Shown here piece by piece: positions 17,979 through 25,956 of a DNA stretch of 64,000 nt (its first letter is position 1; each line of letters begins with the position of its first letter). This DNA comes from Lachnospiraceae bacterium. GTDB lineage: Bacteria > Bacillota > Clostridia > Lachnospirales > Lachnospiraceae. Location: NCBI GenBank assembly GCA_022790855.1, contig JAAVYA010000047.1, positions 44,038 through 108,037 of the forward strand. Direction: 5' to 3'. The notes beneath the pieces were generated by a model. That model was not told the origin of the DNA, did no database searches, and worked only from the letters and a program-made list of their open reading frames with translations. The position numbers and the translations under genes were made by a program.

Positions 17979-18028
17979 ATTGTAAACGCGGCTTCTGCCG
18001 AGTGGCAAAAACCGCGCATAAGACCAAA

Positions 18029-19240
18029 TTATTGTTTTCTGGTATTTTTCAAAAACTCCGGAATCTTAATATCCTTCTCGGGAATACTGCTCTCCGGACG
18101 CTTGGGACGCTGCAGGCCGCTTAAAATATTGGAGGTACTGTTACTAAATTCCCCCGCCCCTGCTGTTCCGTAGGAAACATTCGGCCGGATCCCAGCCCCT
18201 GCCTGAGGCCTTGTGCCGGACAAGCCTCCCGCCTGCCGCACCGGGGTATTTCCATATTTCATACTGGGCATAATCTTTGGCGTACTGGCTGCCGTCTCAA
18301 GACCTGTGGCAATGACTGTGATAATTGCCTCGTCCACCATGGATTCATCGTACTTAGCGCCGAAGATAATATTGGCGTTATCGCCCGCAAGATCCTGTAC
18401 GTAGCTGGCCGCATCATTGGCGTCCATCAGGGAAATATCACCGGATACATTAATAATCACATGGGACGCCCCTGCAATGGTGGTCTCCAAAAGCGGGCTA
18501 GCGACTGCAAGCTTCACTGCATCCACGGCTTTGTCATCCCCCTTGGCTTCTCCAATGCCGATATGAGCCATGCCTTTATCCTTCATAACCGTCTGCACAT
18601 CTGCAAAATCAAGATTGATCAGAGCCGGTACATTGATCAGATCCGTAATTCCCTGGACTGCCTGCTGGAGTACTTCATCCGCCTTCTTTAAAGCGTCCGG
18701 CATCGTGGTTCTTCTGTCCACGATCTCCAAAAGCTTATCATTGGGGATTACAATGAGGGTATCCACATTCTCTTTCAGACGCTCAATACCGGACAGGGCA
18801 TTCACCATACGGGTCTTTGCTTCAAACTTAAAAGGCTTTGTCACTACGCCTACCGTCAGAATCCCCTGCTCTTTGGCAATATGGGCTACCACAGGAGCCG
18901 CCCCCGTACCGGTGCCGCCTCCCATGCCGCAGGTTACAAACACCATATCTGCTCCCCGGATCGCAGATGAGAGCTCTTCACTGCTCTCCTCTGCCGCCTT
19001 CTCTCCAATCTCCGGCTGAGCCCCTGCTCCTAATCCCTTGGTCAGCTTCTCTCCAATCTGAATCAGCGTAGGAGCCTTACAAAGCATCAGAGCCTGCTTG
19101 TCCGTATTCACACCGACAAACTCCACACCGCCGATGTTCTCATCAATCATTCTATTAACAGCATTATTTCCAGCCCCGCCTACACCAACGACGATAATCT
19201 TTGCACTGGAATCTGCTTCTGTTGTCTTAATCTCCAGCAA
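18029..19240 (-). CDS. ftsZ: Cell division protein FtsZ
   Basis: The 403-aa tubulin-like GTPase forms the division ring. [17 protein letters not shown] starts the GTP-binding domain and the tubulin signature [13 protein letters not shown] is intact near residue 95. The T7 loop region [11 protein letters not shown] follows. A Gly/Pro/Ala-rich linker of about 60 residues leads to the conserved C-terminal peptide [14 protein letters not shown], which binds FtsA, SepF and others. The start is probably the TTG at 19240, with AAGGAGG seven bases upstream. Unlike Bacillus, ftsA is not next to it; ftsQ ends 210 bp upstream, and ftsZ has its own promoter. Confidence 0.97.
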   Translation of the reverse strand: MLEIKTTEADSSAKIIVVGVGGAGNNAVNRMIDENIGGVEFVGVNTDKQALMLCKAPTLIQIGEKLTKGLGAGAQPEIGEKAAEESSEELSSAIRGADMVFVTCGMGGGTGTGAAPVVAHIAKEQGILTVGVVTKPFKFEAKTRMVNALSGIERLKENVDTLIVIPNDKLLEIVDRRTTMPDALKKADEVLQQAVQGITDLINVPALINLDFADVQTVMKDKGMAHIGIGEAKGDDKAVDAVKLAVASPLLETTIAGASHVIINVSGDISLMDANDAASYVQDLAGDNANIIFGAKYDESMVDEAIITVIATGLETAASTPKIMPSMKYGNTPVRQAGGLSGTRPQAGAGIRPNVSYGTAGAGEFSNSTSNILSGLQRPKRPESSIPEKDIKIPEFLKNTRKQ

Positions 19241-19385
19241 GGTATTTCCTCCTTTTATTCCTGGCATAGAATTTGCTGACATAACCTTTCTATATGTACC
19301 AGTTCTCAATTTTACCTTTTTATATCAAGCTTTTGTTGCCTGTATCTTAATCCTTTTCTATGCTTTCATTATGACCATATTTACT

Positions 19386-19414
19386 ATAATATAATTTTTC
19401 CCGGAATTAATCAA
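19386..19414 (-). promoter_or_regulatory. ftsZ promoter
   Basis: TTGATT (19409-19414), a 17-base spacer and TATTAT (19386-19391) form a good sigma-A promoter in the 210-bp gap between ftsQ and ftsZ. It would let ftsZ be transcribed independently of the mraZ-ftsQ operon. Confidence 0.6.
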
Positions 19415-19450
19415 CCTAATTTTGTAAATTTATCAAAAAATATCACTTTT

Positions 19451-20188
19451 TTAATTACTTTTTTCAAATGGGATATCGGTCGTATTTTCTGTCCAGCCTT
19501 CCAGGTGCAGCTTTCCACTCATACCTTCTAATTTCGGCAGGATATAAGAAAGCCGCAGGACTTTATCTCCCACATGCTCCGCGTTTCCTAATAACGCCTC
19601 TACGTCTCCGTATTCCAGGACATAAGTCCTGTCCTCTCCGTACTTAATATGTTCGGGAACAATTTCATATTTTTTTAACGTCTGGGTCAGGGATAAGAGA
19701 TTTTTCAAAAGCTGTTTTTCTTTCAAGGGAAGGGGCTCATACAGCACCACTGCATCCAGGGACAAGCCGGTAATCCGGGGGATTCCCTCAATCTCCTCCG
19801 TAGAGGTTTCCACCACGATGCCGTCTTTGTCAAAGTATGCGTTCTGTCCTAAGCTTTCCAGGTACACATACCCCAGCAGCCCCTTTTCATAAACCTGGAT
19901 CTCAATTGTGTGGGGAGGTTTCATAGAAATTTCCATGGTATCCACAAAAGGGATAACCTCCGGCTCCTGGAACTGGTATTTCAGATATACATATAAGGTA
20001 TTCCAGGAATATTCGTCATTCAGCACCCATTCTTTGATGACGTCGTCTTCGTACCGTTCATTCCCATTGACAACCACATTCTTTACCGTAAATACTTTCA
20101 CCACCATCAGGCCCCCAACACCCAGGAAAAGCAAAAATCCCAGAAATATCGGCCAAAGCCGTTTCCGTTTTCTTTTTTTTCTTCTCAA
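19451..20188 (-). CDS. ftsQ: Cell division protein FtsQ/DivIB
   Basis: The product of about 245 aa has a short very basic cytoplasmic N-terminus (RRKKRKRKRLWP), one membrane helix (IFLGFLLFLGVGGLMVV) and an extracytoplasmic POTRA domain starting VFTVKNVVVNGNERYEDD, as in FtsQ/DivIB. It joins FtsL and the class B PBPs in the divisome. The start is uncertain: a TTG at 20188 has GGCGGTGG eight bases before it, while the longer frame begins with a TTG at 20230. It lies just after ftsW. Confidence 0.88.
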   Translation of the reverse strand: MRRKKRKRKRLWPIFLGFLLFLGVGGLMVVKVFTVKNVVVNGNERYEDDVIKEWVLNDEYSWNTLYVYLKYQFQEPEVIPFVDTMEISMKPPHTIEIQVYEKGLLGYVYLESLGQNAYFDKDGIVVETSTEEIEGIPRITGLSLDAVVLYEPLPLKEKQLLKNLLSLTQTLKKYEIVPEHIKYGEDRTYVLEYGDVEALLGNAEHVGDKVLRLSYILPKLEGMSGKLHLEGWTENTTDIPFEKSN

Positions 20189-20235
20189 AACTAATACCAC
20201 CGCCTTTCCCGTGCCAGAGCGTGATGGCAAACGCT

Positions 20236-21330
20236 CTAATCCATATCAAACTTGATGCCCCGGGACACGCTTAACGCCAGCCCCATCTCTGCCAACAAAA
20301 ACAGAATGGAAGTTCCTCCGTAACTGATAAAAGGAAGTGAAATTCCCGTATTGGGAATACTATTTGTTACTACTGCAATATTTAAAATAACTTGTATCGC
20401 CATGTGCGCCATAACGCCAGTAACGATCAGCGCCCCGTACAAATCTGGCGCATTGTTGGCGATCACCATAAACCGCCAGATCAAAAGCAAAAACAAAAGA
20501 ATGACGCAGATCGCTCCGAACAGCCCTAATTCCTCACATATGATGGAAAAAATCATATCGTTCTGAGCCTCAGGCACAAACCCAAGCTTCTGCATACTGG
20601 CGCCTAATCCTTTGCCGAACAGCCCTCCGGAACCGATGGCATACAGTCCTTGAAGGGTCTGATAGCCTTTTTCATATTTTTCCGGTTCCAGCCAGATCTT
20701 CAAACGGTCCATCCGGTAGCTGGCTGCCAGGATGAAAACTGCTCCTACCGCCACCACCAAGCCGCCCATCACAACAAACTGCATATATTTGGGACTGGAC
20801 ACAAAGACCAGCGCGATGGCAATTCCCAGGATTATGATTGCCGTACTCAAGTTCTCCACGGCGACAATGACAACCATAGGAAGGACCATGACCATAACTT
20901 TCACAATGGTAGACAGCTTCCCCATCTTTTTGGGCATCTTGCATATGATGGTGGCCAGAAAAATAATGATCGCAATTTTTGCTACCTCTGAGGGCTGCAT
21001 GGATAAGGGGCCGATCTCCAGCCAGCGCCTGGAACCTTTGATTTCTTCCCCTTTAAACAGTACCAGCGTACACAACCCAAATGCCGTCACATATGCCAGC
21101 AGCCAGAAAGGCTTCCAGAAGTGATAATCGATCCTGGATACCACAAGCATTGCCGCCAGGCCAAGCCCCGCCGCAAAAACCTGTTTTTTCAGATAGTATG
21201 CAGCGTCCCCGAATTTCACCTGTCCGTTATAGGAGCTGGTACTGTAAAGCACCACAAGCCCGAAGCAGACCAGGAAAATTACAATGAACAGAAGACTGTA
21301 ATCATAGTAGCGGACGCGTTTCTCCTTCAT
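20236..21330 (-). CDS. ftsW: Lipid II polymerase / division protein FtsW
   Basis: The 364-aa SEDS protein polymerises peptidoglycan strands at the septum together with a class B PBP. It has about ten membrane helices. Diagnostic stretches are VVLYSTSSYNGQVKFGD, the loop GSRRWLEIGPLSMQPSEVAKI with the essential family residues, AIGSGGLFGKGLG, FVPEAQNDMIFSIICEELG and the C-terminal PFISYGGTSIL. GAAGGAGTG precedes the ATG. It lies 4 bp downstream of murD. Confidence 0.95.
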   Translation of the reverse strand: MKEKRVRYYDYSLLFIVIFLVCFGLVVLYSTSSYNGQVKFGDAAYYLKKQVFAAGLGLAAMLVVSRIDYHFWKPFWLLAYVTAFGLCTLVLFKGEEIKGSRRWLEIGPLSMQPSEVAKIAIIIFLATIICKMPKKMGKLSTIVKVMVMVLPMVVIVAVENLSTAIIILGIAIALVFVSSPKYMQFVVMGGLVVAVGAVFILAASYRMDRLKIWLEPEKYEKGYQTLQGLYAIGSGGLFGKGLGASMQKLGFVPEAQNDMIFSIICEELGLFGAICVILLFLLLIWRFMVIANNAPDLYGALIVTGVMAHMAIQVILNIAVVTNSIPNTGISLPFISYGGTSILFLLAEMGLALSVSRGIKFDMD

Positions 21331-21334
21331 GCAA

Positions 21335-22693
21335 TCACTCCTTCAGATCCCTTACGATTTCTTTGAATAAATTGCCTCGTTCCTCATAATTTCGGAACAT
21401 CCCCCAGCTGGCACAGGCTGGGGACAATAATACGGCATCTCCCTCTTTCGCATTTTCATAACATACTTGGACCGCTTCTTCCAAGCTTTCCGCAAACAGG
21501 ATATCCTCGTTTGGAAAGCCGCACATTCTGGCAGTCTCCGCTATCTTTTCTCTGGTGGCCCCAAGAAGCGCCAGTTTTTTGACCTTCCCCCCAAACGCCT
21601 GGATCCAGTTCTCATAGGAGGAGCCTTTGTCGTACCCGCCGCCAATCAAAAGGGTCGGCCATTTCATAGCCTTCACTGCCTGGATGGCAGCGTCCGGATT
21701 GGTTCCTTTGGAATCATTGTAAAACCTGACGCCTCTCTTTTGTGTTACGTATTCAATGCGGTGTTCCACCGCCTCAAAATGGATCAGGGCAGCATGTATC
21801 TGCTCTATGGATACCCCGAAGCTGATGGCCATAGCCGCTGCCGCCATCACATTTTCATAATTATGTACGCCAAAGATGTTTAATTCCTCCGTCCGGCATA
21901 GGAGCTGCTTTTTCCTTCCATCCGCATACAGGATCTCTTCTCCATCCAGGTAAATCCCCCGCTCAAGAGGCCGAGAGCTGGAAAAATACACCACATTTAC
22001 AGAAAGTCCCGCGCCAAATTCCCTCAGCGTCTCATCCTCATAATTCAGCACACAGGTTTGAGACGGAGACTGCCGAGACGTAATGGCTTTTTTTGCATTT
22101 ATGTAATTGTCCATCGTATGGTGGCGGTTCAGATGATCCGGAGTAATATTCAAAATTGCCGAAACCTCCGGGCAGAAGCAATGTACGGTCTCCAACTGAA
22201 AGCTGCTTAACTCCGCCACGATTACGGTATCCTCACTGGTGTCTCTCACAATACCGGTATAGGGAATCCCGATATTTCCCACCACGCGCACATCCTGATA
22301 TGCCTGCTTCATGATCTCCCCCAGCAAAGCGGTGGTGGTAGTCTTCCCATTTGTACCGGTCACAGCCAGTATTCTGCCCTTTCCAAACACATAAGCCAGC
22401 TCAATCTCTCCCCAGATCAAGACTCCCAGCTTTTTTAATGTTTCAACCTCCGGAAGATCTAACGGCACTCCCGGGCTTAAAACCGCAATATCCACATGTG
22501 TAGCCTCCTGGGGCAATTCTCCTGTAAAGACAGGGATTTCACCCAGTTGGGGATGCGTTTTTCGGAACGCTTTTACATCCATATTTGGATTCCCGTCATA
22601 TAAGATCACATCCATATGTTGTTCTAACAGAAGCCCACAGGCAGCAACCCCGCTGATCCCGGCTCCAAAAACTAAAAATTTCTTCCCATCCAT
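21335..22693 (-). CDS. murD: UDP-N-acetylmuramoyl-L-alanine--D-glutamate ligase
   Basis: The 452-aa cytosolic Mur ligase adds D-Glu to UDP-MurNAc-L-Ala. The Rossmann N-terminus reads FLVFGAGISGVAACGLL. The central ATP site is TGTNGKTTTTALLGE. AELSSFQLETVHCFCPEV and NITPDHLNRHHTMDNY follow, then YNDSKGTNPDA in the C-terminal domain. AAGGAG before the ATG at 22693 supports this start. It is placed between mraY and ftsW, the normal dcw order except that murE and murF are missing. Confidence 0.96.
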   Translation of the reverse strand: MDGKKFLVFGAGISGVAACGLLLEQHMDVILYDGNPNMDVKAFRKTHPQLGEIPVFTGELPQEATHVDIAVLSPGVPLDLPEVETLKKLGVLIWGEIELAYVFGKGRILAVTGTNGKTTTTALLGEIMKQAYQDVRVVGNIGIPYTGIVRDTSEDTVIVAELSSFQLETVHCFCPEVSAILNITPDHLNRHHTMDNYINAKKAITSRQSPSQTCVLNYEDETLREFGAGLSVNVVYFSSSRPLERGIYLDGEEILYADGRKKQLLCRTEELNIFGVHNYENVMAAAAMAISFGVSIEQIHAALIHFEAVEHRIEYVTQKRGVRFYNDSKGTNPDAAIQAVKAMKWPTLLIGGGYDKGSSYENWIQAFGGKVKKLALLGATREKIAETARMCGFPNEDILFAESLEEAVQVCYENAKEGDAVLLSPACASWGMFRNYEERGNLFKEIVRDLKE

Positions 22694-22704
22694 GGCTTCT
22701 CCTT

Positions 22705-23670
22705 TCAAACCCCCATCAATGCCACCAGGCAGAAAATTGCGGTGACAATGGAAAATACGGCCACCACCCTGGTCTCAGACCAGCCTCCCAACTCAAAATG
22801 GTGGTGGATGGGAGCCATACGGAAAATACGTTTTCCGCCTGTTTTTTTAAAGTAAGTCACCTGTATCATAACGGACAGCAGCTCCACCCAGTAAATAATT
22901 CCCACGATCAGAATAAAGATAGGCATCTGCATCATGTATGCGGTGGAAGCCACAAAGCCTCCCAGGGCTAAGGATCCCGTATCTCCCATAAAAACACTGG
23001 CAGGATACACATTAAAAAGTAAAAATCCCAGCAACGCCCCTACCACGGCACAAGTAATGGGTTCCAAGCCGCTTCCGGTCCCAATGGCAACCACTGTAAA
23101 AAAGGTGGCGATCAAAACCGTTACGCTAGAAGCCAGTCCGTCCACTCCATCGGTGAAATTGGCGCCGTTTACTGTTCCGATCACAGCCAAAAACATCACA
23201 GGAACCGTCAAAATCCCCAGATCCAAATAAAGGCCGTCCATAAACCCTCCGGTGAAGGGAATCAGCATTTTTAAGGATACATCGGTAAATCGGTATATAT
23301 AAAATATAAAAATTCCCGTCACCAAAATCTGGCAGAGCATTTTCTGCCAGGCCAAAAGCCCGTCAGAACGTTTCAGTACCACTTTCAGGTAATCATCCAA
23401 AAATCCTATCACGCCGTATCCTATGGTTACAAACAATACCGGAATGATTTTCGGGTAATCCTTGATAAAAAATATGGAAGTCAGGATAATCCCCGCCAAA
23501 ATCATTAGGCCCCCCATGGTGGGTGTGCCATTTTTTTTCAAATGGGATTCCAGCTCTTTCCGTTCCGTCTGCCCAACCTTCAGTTTCCGCAAAAACGGAA
23601 TCACCACAGGCCCAAGCAATGCCGTCACAGCAAAAGCGGCCAACACCGGAATGACTATTTTCTCTGCCAT
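22705..23670 (-). CDS. mraY: Phospho-N-acetylmuramoyl-pentapeptide transferase
   Basis: The 321-aa integral membrane enzyme makes lipid I from UDP-MurNAc-pentapeptide and undecaprenyl phosphate. About ten membrane helices are visible. Conserved sites are KKNGTPTMGGL near residue 45, YGVIGFLDDYLKVV with the catalytic Asp pair, NFTDGVDGLA, VFMGDTGSLALG and FRMAPIHHHFELGGWSE near the C-terminus. The ATG at 23670 follows AGAGGTG. It is 12 bp upstream of murD. Confidence 0.96.
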   Translation of the reverse strand: MAEKIVIPVLAAFAVTALLGPVVIPFLRKLKVGQTERKELESHLKKNGTPTMGGLMILAGIILTSIFFIKDYPKIIPVLFVTIGYGVIGFLDDYLKVVLKRSDGLLAWQKMLCQILVTGIFIFYIYRFTDVSLKMLIPFTGGFMDGLYLDLGILTVPVMFLAVIGTVNGANFTDGVDGLASSVTVLIATFFTVVAIGTGSGLEPITCAVVGALLGFLLFNVYPASVFMGDTGSLALGGFVASTAYMMQMPIFILIVGIIYWVELLSVMIQVTYFKKTGGKRIFRMAPIHHHFELGGWSETRVVAVFSIVTAIFCLVALMGV

Positions 23671-23774
23671 AATTTGCACCTCTTTATTCATTTGCTTCTA
23701 ATTTTTTCAAGTATAAAGCTTTTTCTATGGTTATGCAAGACGGGACTTTTGTCCTTTAGTCCCTTTTCGCCTTG

Positions 23775-25604
23775 TTACTCCTCAATCTGACTTTTTTCTC
23801 CTTCTTTTTCCTCCAAAAGGGCTTCCCGCTCTATGCCAAGATAAGGAAGGATGTTGGAAAAAATCTCCTGCACCACCGGAGCGGCAATGGTTCCTCCATA
23901 GTAAACCCCTTGTGGGTTGTTAATGATCACAAGGGCCAATACCTGGGGATTTTCCGCCGGGGAAAATCCGATAAAGGACGAGATGTACCGATGGGCGCTT
24001 CTGGGCAGCGTCTGGGAGGTCGCCGTCTTCCCTCCGATGGAAAAGCCCTCGATATAAGCCTTCTTTCCGGAACCTTCCGAAACCACCTTCTCCAGCAGGG
24101 ATCGCAGCGTCTGGGAAGTCTCAGGGCTTACTATATCCTTCTGGGTATCGTATTCCAATTCCTTTATGAGATTGCCCTGGCTGTCACGGATGGATACACC
24201 AAAATGAGGCGTCACCCGGTTTCCGCCGTTGATCAAAGAAGAAACGGTAGTTGCAAGCTGTATGGGGGTAATCTGGAAAGACTGGCCAAAAGACACGGTA
24301 GCCAGCTCTACCTGCCCCATGTTCTCCTTCTTGTGCATGATGGTGGCCGCTTCCCCGGGAAGGTCAATATGGGTCTTTGACAGCAGCCCGAACTGCTCAA
24401 AATAGTGGTACATATGGTCAATCCCCAAACGAAGCCCCAATTCAATAAACACTGGATTACAGGAATTCATAATCCCCTGGGTAAAATCCTCCGCTCCGTG
24501 CCCTGCCACTTTGTGGCACCGGATACGCCGGTCCTCTACCATCTTATACCCGGGACAGAAAAAGCTGTCGCTTAATGACACTACTTTCTGTTCCAATGCT
24601 GCGGAAGCCGTTATGATTTTAAAGGTAGAACCAGGCTCATACGTATCATTGATACATTGGTTCCGCCACATCTGGTTCAAAAGCTCCTGCTTTTTTTCTT
24701 CCGTCATTTCTCCTGCTGAAGTCTCCTGGGACTGCGTCCCTTCCTCCTGTTCTTCCTGCCCCTCTATCTCTTGTTTTTCTATGTTATTCAATGTAAAAGG
24801 ATCGTTCAGATTGAATTCCGGCACATTTACCATTGCCATGATCTCCCCGTTCTGGGGATTCATTACAATTACGGAGACACTGTCTGCCTCCTTGGATTCC
24901 AGAACTTTTAAAGCTGCCTGTTGGGCATACATTTGTATATTGTAATCCAGGCTGATATGGAGATTATAGCCGTCCACCGGCTCTGCCCGGCGTTCCCCGG
25001 CGTTTTCGATCTCCACACCCCTGGCGTCTGTCAATGTTAGTATTTTTCCATTAATGCCTTTGAGATATTCTTCATATTTCACTTCTAAACCGATAATTCC
25101 CTGGTTGTCTCCTCCAGTAAATCCCAGCACCTTAGAGGCAAGGGAATCGTAAGGATAATACCTCTTATAATCTTCATCCACCTTAACCCCAGCTAAATTA
25201 TAGGAGCGGATTTTGTCCCCCGTTTCTTTATCCACATTGGATTTTACCCGTTCAATGGCGCTTACTTTCTCCACCCGTTTGCGCACCGTTTCTTCTGACA
25301 AGCCTAATTCTTTACAAAGTACCTGGATGACCTTTTCCTTGTCTTCCAGTTGGCTATGTATCACGGAAATTGTACATACGGTTCGGTTTGTAGCCAAAAC
25401 GGTTCCGGTGGCGTCTATGATCTTCCCCCGGGCAGCTTTGATGTCCCGTTCCCGCTCATGAAGGTTTTCCGCTTTCTGCCCGTAATACTCGGAGCAAAAA
25501 ACCATCAGATATACCAGTCTCCCTCCCAGCAGCAGGGAAACTGCGCAGATTGCCACGAAGATAAGCATGATTTTTTTACGGTTGTATGTTTTGTTACGCT
25601 GCAT
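23775..25604 (-). CDS. Class B penicillin-binding protein (FtsI/SpoVD-like)
   Basis: The 609-aa transpeptidase has one N-terminal membrane helix (IMLIFVAICAVSLLLGGRLV), a dimerisation domain starting at ERERDIKAARGKI, and a penicillin-binding domain with STFK (YEPGSTFKIITASAALE), SCN (GIMNSCNPVFIELGL) and KTA (IGGKTATSQTLP). A Glu/Gln-rich insert (EIEGQEEQEEGTQSQ) lies just before the catalytic domain. It has no PASTA domain. It may be the sporulation-specific SpoVD-type enzyme or the septal FtsI; with two class B PBPs side by side the roles cannot be separated by sequence reading. Confidence 0.92.
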   Translation of the reverse strand: MQRNKTYNRKKIMLIFVAICAVSLLLGGRLVYLMVFCSEYYGQKAENLHERERDIKAARGKIIDATGTVLATNRTVCTISVIHSQLEDKEKVIQVLCKELGLSEETVRKRVEKVSAIERVKSNVDKETGDKIRSYNLAGVKVDEDYKRYYPYDSLASKVLGFTGGDNQGIIGLEVKYEEYLKGINGKILTLTDARGVEIENAGERRAEPVDGYNLHISLDYNIQMYAQQAALKVLESKEADSVSVIVMNPQNGEIMAMVNVPEFNLNDPFTLNNIEKQEIEGQEEQEEGTQSQETSAGEMTEEKKQELLNQMWRNQCINDTYEPGSTFKIITASAALEQKVVSLSDSFFCPGYKMVEDRRIRCHKVAGHGAEDFTQGIMNSCNPVFIELGLRLGIDHMYHYFEQFGLLSKTHIDLPGEAATIMHKKENMGQVELATVSFGQSFQITPIQLATTVSSLINGGNRVTPHFGVSIRDSQGNLIKELEYDTQKDIVSPETSQTLRSLLEKVVSEGSGKKAYIEGFSIGGKTATSQTLPRSAHRYISSFIGFSPAENPQVLALVIINNPQGVYYGGTIAAPVVQEIFSNILPYLGIEREALLEEKEGEKSQIEE

Positions 25605-25684
25605 TCAGTAAAGGCTCCACATAAGCAATGAATGATTAGTATAGTTTATTATGCTTGGGGTGGGGTTATTACTGGAAGTGAGCA

Positions 25685-25890
25685 TTTTGGATACCGGACG
25701 GCAATTCTGGCGGCCCTTCCTCACGCCAACCAGGGCAACGCGAACGCGGACTAACGGCTAACTGCGACTAAGGAATTCAGGAGAGCCTTCATTCCTAAAT
25801 CTTCGTAAGCAGTGGATTCCGCTTTCGCTAAGGACGCCCTGCAGTGTTTGCTTAGAGGAAGGGCCGCCTGAATTGCCTGGGTATCAAAAT
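25685..25890. repeat. Imperfect inverted-repeat element of about 206 bp
   Basis: The 351-bp gap between the two PBP genes holds a unit whose ends are inverted repeats. TTTTGGATACC (25685) faces GGTATCAAAA (ending 25889), and the inner arms at 25700-25722 and about 25855-25877 match in 22 of 23 bases (GCGGCCCTTCCTC against GAGGAAGGGCCGC). AGCA flanks both sides. No credible gene lies inside it. A much shorter relative with the same ends is at 40200-40238. Confidence 0.6.
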
Positions 25891-25956
25891 AGCAGGGAGC
25901 TTTCTGTGTGTATGTTTGTTTAGAAAATTCCATTTGCTGTTTGGAAACGTTTGCTT

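Noticed and set aside
25751..25933. Sixty-codon minus-strand frame in the gap between the two PBP genes
   Set aside because: It lies mostly in the inverted-repeat element, has no ribosome binding site and its composition follows the repeat.
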